Source: Aquilaria yunnanensis (lineage: Eukaryota > Streptophyta > Magnoliopsida > Malvales > Thymelaeaceae). Taken from it: a DNA stretch of 64,000 nucleotides. The position numbers were made by a program, and so were the translations under genes. The notes under the pieces are model-generated. The model was not told the origin of the DNA and searched no databases. It worked only from the letters and a program-made list of their open reading frames with translations. The first letter of the stretch is position 1; each line of letters begins with the position of its first letter. Shown here one piece after another: positions 54,967 through 64,000 of the stretch. Location of the stretch: contig CM077600.1 in assembly GCA_039654915.1 (NCBI GenBank), forward strand, positions 76,455,992 to 76,519,991. Direction: 5' to 3'.

Positions 54967-55779
54967 CGTTATATTTGTTTAATTTTTTGTGTTATATTAA
55001 TTATTATCACAAAATTACGTCAGGAAATAAATATAAATATAAAACAAATAATGAATTGTTATCAATATAAGGGCCAACTAAATACATTAATGTGCCTCAT
55101 ATATACAAAATATTAATGATACATATAAATGTGTCTCACAAATACAAAAATATATAATAAAAAATTCAAAAATTAATGAGGGAACTCCATAATTTGGTGG
55201 TGTCAATTGATTGGCTCGTATATTCCCTATTCTCATCGGTGTATGCCTACAAAACTAAACGAGATTAATTTTCCTAATTTGTTTAACTCATTAAAACAAT
55301 GTATCTCAGTTTTCATAATTTAGTTCCCATAATTATATACATCATTAGCTTTTAATAAATTAAACAACCAAAACTATAGAAAATTAACAGCCACCTCACT
55401 ACCAAAATTTTGTAACTAATTTCCAACTAATTCAACAAAATAAATCAACATCAACCTCACTTATAGATTCTTATTACTAACTTGTAACAAATTAAAGCAT
55501 TTAAATAATTAAAAATGTTCATCCACATCACTAACGCATGTTTAATTTACTAATTTCTAACAAATTTAAAATAAAAAAAATAAACTACAAAAGACATTAA
55601 ACTGACCTTTATGTAGGAAATGCACCAAACAAGGGTGTTGGGCCAAGATTGTGAAGAAACTCACTCCAAGAACGTCTGTTTGTGATAGGCAGGAAGAGAA
55701 AATTTGGAGGAGGAGGATGTCAGTGAAAGAAGAAAAGAATGGGAGGAGGAGGATGTTAGTGGGTATAGAAAAGGGAAAA
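54967..55779. other. AT-rich intergenic region
   Basis: Rich in A and T with no coding frame of note. A short purine-rich stretch with repeated GGAGGAGGATGT lies at 55705-55760. Confidence 0.5.
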
Positions 55780-56785
55780 TCATCACAAAATCATCATAGA
55801 ATCGTTGATAACTCTACTACCCAGTATTTAAAAACAAAAATTTAAAATTTCAGTATGGCGCAAAGACCAAAATTGTCACTAACTTTACCATTTAGGCAAA
55901 AAAATTTTAACATTTCAGCATGGTGGCAAACACAATTGACTATTTGTGATGATTTTGCTTCAAATTTTTAAATCATCGTAGAATCGTTACTAATTTTACT
56001 GCCCAATATTTGACAAAAAATTCTAAAATTTCAGCTTACCACAAATAATTATAATTAGAGAGTCTGGAGTTATCACAGAATCATCACTAACTTTACCCCT
56101 GAAGCCAAAAAATTTCAAAATTTAAGCATACCAAGAATAATTTTTTACAATTTGTGACAAATTTACTTCGATTTTCAGAATTGTCGCTAACTTGGCTCGA
56201 TGTTTTATAAAGATTTTTTTTAATTTGTGACATTTTTTAAATTTTCATACTAAATTTAATTCCAGTACAATAAAAAGTTGGGTTTAATTGAAAATTTTTG
56301 GAAGGTCTAGGACCCTTGTTCTAATTATTACAAAGGATCAAAATGAAAATTTAAAAAAAAAATTATGCCCTTTTAGTAAATTTGAAGGCTTAGGGTCTAT
56401 TGTTGTAATTTTGACAATTAATTTTCTAGACCATAAACCATGGAAAAAATGGAAAATTCTTTTTAAGCTAAATTTGGAAGTTTCCAAAAATTTTGTAGTT
56501 TCTAATATGGAGGTCCCCAAAAAGTGTAGAATTTCCAAATTTAGAAGTCTCCAAAAAGGGGAAAGTTTAGTGTTTAGGGTTAGTCTGTCCAAAAGCTTGG
56601 AGTTTCTAAATTTGGAAGTCTCCAAAAAGTTTGGAGTTAGGGTTAGTGTTAGAGTTAGTATTTAGGGTTCTGGTTTAGTGCTAGTGTTTAGGGTTATGGT
56701 TAGTTTTAGGGTTTAGAGTTTAGTTTTAGGGTTTAGGGTTAAGGTTATGATTGATAGGTTTAGGATTGAGTATTTAGTGTTTAGG
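55780..56785. repeat. AT-rich dispersed repeat, copy 2, left part
   Basis: Parallels 1-780 over long stretches, for example TGTCGCTAACTTGGCTCGATG and GGGTTTAATTGAAAATTTTTGG-type sequence. It contains several AATCGTTACTAA-like motifs. Telomere-like sequence begins near 56560. The copy is interrupted at 56790 by a solo LTR. Confidence 0.75.
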
Positions 56786-56790
56786 GATTA

Positions 56791-59336
56791 TGTCACAGAC
56801 CTTTACCCATAATCCCATCTCTATTATATAGGACCTCAAGAACCTTACACTAATTTAGTGCTAGGCCTGCGCAAGTTGCTCCTTAGTGGGCCTACTAATT
56901 AATTAAATCCTTAATGCATTACTATTTTATACTACGCCTTACTATGGCTGTAGGTCAATGACCATAAAAATAATATATATTTGGTGAAGCTAGCCAGCAT
57001 TTCAAAACATGCATTCATCTAAAATATACTGTTATGCATTGTGAATCCATACAAGCTACCAGGGAACATAACCAGTTGTTCCATAACATTTACCAGAAGC
57101 ATAATTTTGACACACATATATACATCATACACAAAAGTGTCATACATATGCTACACACTGAGAATATTGGGATCCAATCTCACCTGAGCTACAGTGCCAA
57201 AAAGGTGTCACTACAGTGTTCAAGTATTCTTTGTTCCTTGCCTCTATACAAAAAAAGCCAGCAAGTTAGTATTCCAGTAATTAGGAACCTACAAGAAAGA
57301 AACTTAACAACAATGTACAATATTAATTAACTTTTGCACATCTGGTATCAAAATACTAACAACCAGTTCTTTTATTGGTTATTAGCCCTAGGTCCATCAG
57401 TATCTGCACACAAAATATGTAAGTAATGTGAGAACCAAAAGTTCCCAGTAAGGGTTATAACTTGTAGGAGAAACAACTATATAGGACTGCGCATATTATC
57501 CATAAGGATGTTGATATATGCCTAGTACACTTGAGCTCAAGTCATAGTGCTAGGAACTTGTATTATTGGCCAATAATTATGGGAGTGGCTAATTCCCACA
57601 ATTCCTTTACCCATTTTTCCTGCAATTGATAAGTCTAACTTAACCATACAAATACTACTTTAAAAGCTTCTTAGTATTTTCCAATATCCCTTATTTTATG
57701 TACCGGAGTGAACTATTTGCTTATTTAGTGCATGTGTTAGTGCTACCTTTGTAAGGTTTCGTGAGTGGTTAAAGACACCTCTCCCTCTTAGGTCCATCCA
57801 GGTTTTAGCATATCATGGTGACTTTAGATATCGTAGGTTTCTAACCTGTCATACTCATTATAAATTAGACCGTATTAAGGTCTTTTTTGCCTATAGATAC
57901 AAGTTTACAAATATGTACTTACACACTTCATATGCACTTCATAGTTTGGCTTCTTACTAAACCCAATCATATAAGCTTCTTAAATAGACATCAATACTCA
58001 ATCATATGCTTGTTAAATTTATCAATAATTAGGCCACTTGATATACAAGTATCATAGCCAAATTTATTTAACACATAAGCATACAAATTAAATAACCCTT
58101 ACCTTAGATAACTTAGTTTGCAAGCTCAAGGCATTTGATTCTTTTTGTCTCGATTTCAAGCTAAACTTAGGTCTCTTTTTAGTAGCTTATGGTCAAGACC
58201 TATATTTATCATTTAACACATAAATAACCCATATTTAGGCTAATAATTAACAAGCCCTATGTGGTTTAAGTAACTAAATTAACTTTTACACTGGTCTCCA
58301 CATAACTGGCCCCTTAATAAAACTTAGACCCAATATTTTCCTTTTCCTTGCTTGTTAGTCTTTTATACTTAGCAATAACCAAGCAATATTAATTCCATAT
58401 CCTTCCTCCAGCCACAAACATCAAAATTATATAGGAAAAGCTACACAAAACATATCAATCCATAGCCTCCTAACTGAACTCCATTTCTTTGTAATTTAAG
58501 TTATTTCTCAACCTCCCATGTTTAGTTTATTTAATAAACATATATGAAACACAGCTTCTAGCAACTTCAGGTTTGAAACAGAACCAGAAAAATTAGGGGG
58601 AAAATAATTTGTTTATTTACTTGCAACAATTGAGCTCAAGTCTAGCTTCTTATACAAGAATACATGATTTCAACTTTAAATCCTTCCTAATTTGTGTTTA
58701 ATTTGAGAGAATTTGGTTGTTGAGAGCTTAAGCGGGTGCATCCATGGCGTTTTTGAGATGAGTGATGTTTCGGGTGGTTAAGCCTGGAAGAAATGGCCTG
58801 GTTGACTTAAATAAGATGCCACTGCCTCACCTTAAAAAAATCACGTGCTCAGTGCCCTCTTTGTATTCTCCAGTAAATTTCGATTTCTTTGCAACGCGCT
58901 TAAAAATTCATCACCAAAGTTGGTATTATGCCGAGCCTGGTTTCTTCACATATATAATTACATAGCTAGTCCAAGCCTTTCAGTTATATTCCATTTTCCC
59001 CTCCTTTTCTCAAGGTTATACTTAAATCACTTATGGACAATCTAGTCAATCCAAAAATTTTACAATGATAAAGTGGAAATCACGAAAAACCATGATGCCT
59101 CAAATTCCATATTTTTTCATGCTCTATCCAATTGTGTAATAAAAATATGTCACTATCTGGAATAACTAAAATGCCCTTCTTAGTTCGGCTTAAGCAAATA
59201 ATCAATTTTACATCTTTTAAGCTACTAGATCGTTTAATACCAAGACTTGACTTGCAAATAAATTATCTAAAGTGTTAATTTATTAAATTAACTAATTACC
59301 TAGCTGATTAGACTTATAGCTCTGAGAGCTGTCACA
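56791..59336. mobile_element. Solo LTR, 2546 bp, in telomere-like repeat
   Basis: Starts TGTCACAGACC and ends GAGCTGTCACA. It is flanked by a perfect 5-bp duplication GATTA (56786-56790 and 59337-59341). Copy 1 of the host repeat reads straight through the matching position near 790, which confirms an insertion. There is no internal coding region, primer site or second LTR. The length and TG..CA ends fit a large Gypsy LTR left after recombination between the two LTRs of a complete element. Confidence 0.82.
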
Positions 59337-59341
59337 GATTA

Positions 59342-59900
59342 GGGGTGCACTAATTTGAAAGTCTCTCAAAAGTTTGGAGTTAGGGTTAATGTTTAGGGTG
59401 AGTGTTAGAGTTAGTGATTGGGTTTAGGGTTTAGGGTTTATGGATTTTGGGATTAGGGTTAATGTTAGTGTAGTGTTTAGGATTTAAGATTTAGGGTTTA
59501 AGGTTAGGGTTAGGGTTAGCGTTTAGGGTTTAAGGTTATGGTTAAGGTTTTAATGATTTTGGTATAGGGTGTAGGGTTTAATGTTTAGATATTAAAGTTT
59601 AGGGATAGGGGTTTAGGGATTAATGTTTAGCTTTTAGTGTTAGTGTTTTATTATTTAGGGCTAGGGTTTAATATTTAGTGTTTAGGATTTAGGGATTAAG
59701 GTTACGATTTATGGTTTAGTTAGGGTTATGGTTAGGGTTGAGGTATTTTGGATTTGTGTTTATTGTGCATTTAGGGTTTAAGGGTTAGGGATTCTGGTCT
59801 AGGATTAAGGGTGTATGGTTTAGGGTTTAATGTTTAGCATTGAGGGTTTAGGGTTTAAAATTTTAGTGCTTCAGGGTTTAGGGATTTGGCCTTTAGGGTT
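59342..59900 (+). repeat. Telomere-like array, copy 2, right part
   Basis: Continues 56785 and parallels about 795-1345. It is dense in TTTAGGG and TTTAGTG variants. It ends at 59900, where another insertion begins. Confidence 0.75.
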
Positions 59901-60127
59901 TGTTACCACTCTGAGTGCTTAATCACAATGACCAAACTTAGTGAGCTTAAGTCCCAAGCAATACATGTCCTGTAGGCCACGCAGAACATGCACACTATAT
60001 TTGTCCATGTCGCCCTCTTGGTCTTTATGGAAATATGTCCATATTGGTCAAACCATCAAATACATATTCTCATACTAGTTCATTTGCCATCAGAAGTAGT
60101 AACCAAAACCACATTTCAGGTTAATAT
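59901..60127. mobile_element. Fragment of LTR-like element (TGTTACC family)
   Basis: Starts TGTTACCACTCTGAG exactly where similarity to repeat copy 1 ends. It shares CTGTAGGCCA, GCCCTCTTGG and CATATTGGTC with 13190-13400, so it seems a diverged member of the same LTR family. It is interrupted by the solo LTR at 60128 and continues at 61518 to about 61705, where Copia element D begins. No target duplication was found. Confidence 0.5.
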
Positions 60128-61512
60128 TGTTAGTGTCGTGCCTAAAAACTAATCATGAGATGATTGTATTTGCACATTGAGTCATGATATTTTATTAAGG
60201 CATTAATCCAGTAATTATGTTTGTTGTTTTGTTTTTGTGTAATATAATAAACATAATTATAACCTTAGAATAATGATACTTTTAAATGTCCTTGGTCTAG
60301 TATTATCGTGGAGTGGGTTACAATAATACGTAAAGACCAGCATATGTAAAGATTAATATAAGATATGTAGTCTACATTTGGGTACAAGTTGAAGAACTTG
60401 TGTACTAGACTGACCCACCATGAGAATGCTACATGGATCATTATATGAGTGTTGTAAGTGATTCTTATAGTGATCATGTATATGTAGTCCTTTGACCTAA
60501 GGTCATCAAGGTTCCCTACATGTGAGTCACATACTTTGATACTTCCCTTTGTTGCTCGTAACTGAGTGAACTTGAAGGCGGTCATTGGGTATTTCACATA
60601 TCATGCAGAGGGTTTTCTATGATCAAGATGGGATTTGTCCCTTCTATATAACGGGAGTAATATCTTCGAACCCCTTGATAGAGTGAGACTAAGAAAATGC
60701 ATGGCCATGCTCAGATGAGTTGATATATGATATCAATGTCATCAGTTCAAGTTAGTATACTCGGTAATCAAGAAACCAAATGTTGGGCTATACGAGAGTG
60801 TCACATTCCATGTCTCGTGCTTAGTCTTGATATCTTTGAGAAAGGGACAATGTCATATATGGATAATGATCATAAAGGTTTAGTCGAATCACCGACAATC
60901 TTGTCACTTGGGTAGCAATGATGTATTGCTAGACACCACTCATTGCTTACGATCATAAATCTAATTTATGATCATTGCCAACATGGTAATAGCCTATTGG
61001 GTCACACACATAAAGCCTATTTGGATTATTTGAGTGCATGGGCTAATTTATTTGGGTTATGGTTTCATGATAATTTCATATTAATAATTGGTCAAAAAGT
61101 TGAGCCATTATTATGCCGGCTTTGAAACCCATTAGGCTTAGAAGTTGAGTCTTACTATAAATACTTCATATAGTCAGAAATTTGAAGCTTTTGCCCTAGC
61201 CTCCCAAAACTTCCAACCGTACTCTTCTCTTGCCATTCCTTGGAGGACACAAGCTAGCACTGCGAGCCTAAAAGAAACACATTACTGGGACGTGGTGGGG
61301 GTATAGTGATCCCAAGAGGCTGGTGTGGATGCCGTAAGGAGCTTGAACACATCAACTGTTCAAGTTTTTTGATTTAACTAAACAATTGGGTGAAAGATCT
61401 CAACTGAATTAGGTATGAAAAATTTTGAACACCTGGTTTACCCTGTTTCACTTGGATCTTGGAGAGTTTCGGTTATATTCCACTGCGCTTGTTTGGCTCC
61501 CGAAACCTTACA
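60128..61512 (+). mobile_element. Solo LTR, 1385 bp
   Basis: Starts TGTTAGTGTCG and ends AAACCTTACA. It is flanked by a perfect 5-bp duplication AATAT (60123-60127 and 61513-61517). A TATAAATA box at 61156-61163 fits an LTR promoter on the plus strand. No coding region, primer site or second LTR. Confidence 0.78.
61156..61163 (+). promoter_or_regulatory. TATA box of solo LTR
   Basis: TATAAATA about 350 bp before the LTR end, a normal place for the start of R. Its activity in a solo LTR is unknown. Confidence 0.55.
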
Positions 61513-61705
61513 AATATGGCATTCACGTAAAGTTCCATGCATATATACAAATTACATGCACACTTAGTGCACTTTGGTGTTCATTCACGTGTCTAAATTT
61601 TCACACTATGTCTAACTTAAAATCTACCCATGCCTTCTTATGCCCCAGGAGTTTTAAAGCCTTTATTATACTTTAAAATTTATAAAGAAATATGTTTGAG
61701 ACACT

Positions 61706-61937
61706 TGAAAAATAAGTTTGCACAGAATAATTGTTGTGTCATTGAGATTGATATTTTATAGTCATTTACAGCTCATAATAAATCAGGAAATTAAATCACT
61801 GATTTAAAGAAAGAATAATTCCTAGGTAGTTCTTTCCTAAACTACATAGATTTACCTCTGAATAGGTAAGTTACAGGTAATGACTAATTTACAGCTAATA
61901 TACAATTATAGCACATATTGTTTCCGATTTTCTAACA
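61706..61937 (-). repeat. Copia element D 3' LTR
   Basis: The inner end is exact: TGTTAGAAAATCGG on the minus strand, directly after the polypurine tract. The outer end is placed at TGAAAAATAAG (61706) because it fits a TG start on the plus strand. The other LTR is outside the window, so this end is uncertain. Confidence 0.6.
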
Positions 61938-61949
61938 CTCCCCCTCAAG
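61938..61949 (-). other. Copia element D polypurine tract
   Basis: Minus-strand CTTGAGGGGGAG, identical to the tract of Copia-1. Confidence 0.85.
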
Positions 61950-61999
61950 CTGGTTTTAAAGATATCTTCCATAGCCAGCTTGCCAACTAGAAAATCAAA

Positions 62000-62474
62000 C
62001 TATTTTGTGTGTAGTCCCTTGGTAAAGATATCAGCCACTTGTTCTCCTGTAGCTATGTGTTCCATATGAACCAGTCCATTATCTATCTTCTCCTTGATGA
62101 AATGCTTGTCAACCTCCACATGTTTTGTGTAGTCATGAAGGACTGGATTGTGTGCTATTAAGATTGCTGCCTTGTTGTCACAGTACAACTTCATAGGAGA
62201 TGACTCTGTCACCTTTAACTCTTCCAACAGCCTTCTAATCCACATGATCTCGCAAATACCATGAGCTACAGCTCTAAATTCAGCCTCAGCGCTGCTTTTA
62301 GCCACCACGTTCTGTTTCTTGCTTCTCCATGTGACTAAGTTACCCCCTACAAATGAACAGTATCCAGAAGTGGATCTTCGGTCTACCAAGCTCCCAGCCC
62401 AATCTGCGTCTGTGTAGGCTTCAATTTTGCAAGTGTCCTTGCGGCTTAAACAGTAGGCCTTTACCTGGTGTCCC
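62000..62474 (-). pseudogene. Element D RNase H
   Basis: The frame 62389-62000 encodes the RNase H end of a Copia polyprotein: RRSTSGYC, SAEAEFRA with a catalytic glutamate, LYCDNKAAI with a catalytic aspartate, TKHVEVDKHFI, and ADIFTKGL at the C-terminus. Between 62390 and 62474 the conserved YTDADWAG segment is present only after a one-base shift (an extra A near 62424). It is thus separated from the reverse transcriptase frame by a shift and a stop. Confidence 0.85.
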
Positions 62475-64000
62475 CTATAGATACCTTAAAATTCTGTAGA
62501 CAGCTTCGAAGTGTGCTGGTCCTGGGGCATGCATAAACTGGCTGACCCTACTAACAGAGAAGGATATGTCTGGGCGTGTATGGGATAGATAAATCAATCT
62601 CCCAACGAGTCTCTGATAACGCTCCCTGTCCTTCACATTCTCAATTTCTGCAGGCTGTAATTTCACATTAGGTTCTATAGGAGTTTCAGTGGGCTTACAC
62701 CTTAGCATACCTGTCTCATTCAGCAGGTCAAGGATATACTTCTTCTGATTTACAAAAATGCCTTCTCTTGACCTAGCAAACTCCATCCCAAGAAAATATT
62801 TCAATGTCCCGAGATCTTTAATCTTAAACTCCTCAGCCAGTTTCTTCTTCAGCTTTTCCAGCCCATCACAATCATCCCCAGTTAACACAATATCATCCAC
62901 GTATACTATCAAGATAGCTACTTTACCGTCATTTGAATACCTGTAAAACATTGTATGATCAGCTTGACTTTGAACATATCCATAATGCTTTATCACCCTG
63001 CCAAAGCGCTCAAACCAAGCTCTAGGTGATTGTTTAAGTCCATACAAGGACTTCTTCAAACGGCATACTTTCCCATTTCCACACCTTTCTTCAAAACCTG
63101 GTGGGGAACTCATGTATACCTCCTCCTCAAGGTCTCCATTAAGGAAAACATTTTTAACATCCAATTGATGTAAGGGCCAATTAGAGTTAATGGCCAGGGA
63201 CAACAAGACCCTAATCGAGTTTATTTTAGCTACCGGAGCAAAGGTCTCTTGGTAGTCAATCCCATAGGTTTGAATAAAACCTTTTGCAACAAGGCGGGCT
63301 TTGTATCTCTCGACACTTCCATCTACTTTGCTCTTAATAGTAAACACCCATTTGCACCCCACAACCTTCTTTCCCTTAGGTAATTTTACAACCTCCCAAG
63401 TACCATTCTTCTTCAAGGCATTCATCTCTTCAAACACAGCCATCCTCCAATTTGGGTCGCCAAATGCTTCCTGAATATTTCGGGGCACAACAAGCTTTGA
63501 AATGTTTGTAGTGAATGCTCTATGATTGTCAGAAAGTTTTTTATAGGAGATATATTTGGCAATAGGATGTTTGGTACAGGTTCGGGTCCCCTTTCTAAGG
63601 GCAATGGGCAGGTAAAGATCAAGATTCTGTTCAAGGATAACAGGGGCTGGTTCCAAAACAGGTGTGGGTACAGAGTTCTCTTTCCTGTAATCTGATTGTA
63701 TTAAATTTAAATCAGTAATAGGAGAGGAAAAAGAGGGATTACCTGGGACATTTGGATGACCATTGCTTGGGGCTTCCGGTTGTCCATGCACTGGGATAAT
63801 GACCTGGTCTCTGCCATTTCTAAGGACGCCTTTCCTAGAATAAACCACAGGCTCAAGATTGGATTTATTTTTTTCCATTTGTAGTATTTCTTTTTCTGTC
63901 AGACCAATTTCATCAGATTTAGTTTTTTTAGGCCTACTTTCCAAGGTTTCTTTTTCAAAAAAAGTATCAAGAAGTGTGCTAGGTAAGGGTGCTGCAGATT
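62475..64000 (-). pseudogene. Element D reverse transcriptase, open to the window edge
   Basis: A frame of over 500 codons is open from the right edge to a TAG at 62475-62477. It contains a hydrophilic linker (63500-64000), then reverse transcriptase with GCKWVFTIKSKVDGSVERYK, a DVKNVFLNGDLEEEVYM catalytic region, YGLKQSPRAWF and the YVDD box in LIVYVDDIVLTGD near 62885-62925. The terminal TAG replaces a lysine-like codon in RILRYLK-GTPGKG. The rest of the polyprotein is outside the window. Confidence 0.88.

Larger units (their letters stand above)
61706..64000 (-). mobile_element. Copia LTR retrotransposon D, 3' part
   Basis: The 3' LTR, polypurine tract, RNase H and reverse transcriptase are present on the minus strand. 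The element continues beyond the right edge. It is a different family from element C and better preserved than Copia-1, with two small lesions seen between reverse transcriptase and RNase H. Confidence 0.88.

Overview
The window is nuclear DNA of a flowering plant, probably a woody eudicot; the species cannot be named from sequence alone. It is AT-rich and dominated by LTR retrotransposons. These carry plant-type primer-binding sites, Copia and Gypsy (Tat-type) polyproteins and TTTAGGG-like repeats. No intact host gene was recognised. The host-derived material I can support is one small cysteine-rich peptide gene split by a retrotransposon, and a decayed fragment of an RLP44-like leucine-rich receptor-like protein.

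Layout. 1-2343: AT-rich repeat with degenerate telomere-like sequence. 2349-12999: decayed Copia element on the minus strand (target duplication ATGGG), split by a gag-only Gypsy element on the plus strand at 4286-9909 (target duplication GGTGC). 13190-15650: a large LTR-like insertion. 16340-16621 and 28151-28225: the two halves of the peptide gene, separated by Gypsy element A (16622-28145, minus strand). 28535-39711: Gypsy element B, of the same Tat-like type and orientation as A (target duplication CCCAT). 39746-40078: a foldback MITE. 40676-49577: Copia element C (target duplication TTAAT), with an uninterrupted 1351-residue polyprotein and nearly identical LTRs. 51320-51672: RLP44-like pseudogene. 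54270-54966: LINE remnant. 55780-59900: second copy of the telomere-like repeat, split by a 2.5-kb solo LTR (56791-59336, target duplication GATTA). 60128-61512: another solo LTR (target duplication AATAT). 61706 to the right edge: the 3' half of Copia element D.

How the parts relate. Most boundaries are supported by matching target-site duplications, so the nesting order can be read directly. Elements A and B each carry, between integrase and the 3' LTR, an antisense multi-exon reading frame with its own TATA box. Element C is the only coding-intact element. Its U3 holds an unusual array in which AGCT recurs every 10 bp. The most notable host observation is that removing element A (and one copy of its imperfect target duplication) restores an uninterrupted, correctly spliced frame for an 88-residue membrane-anchored or secreted cysteine-rich peptide.
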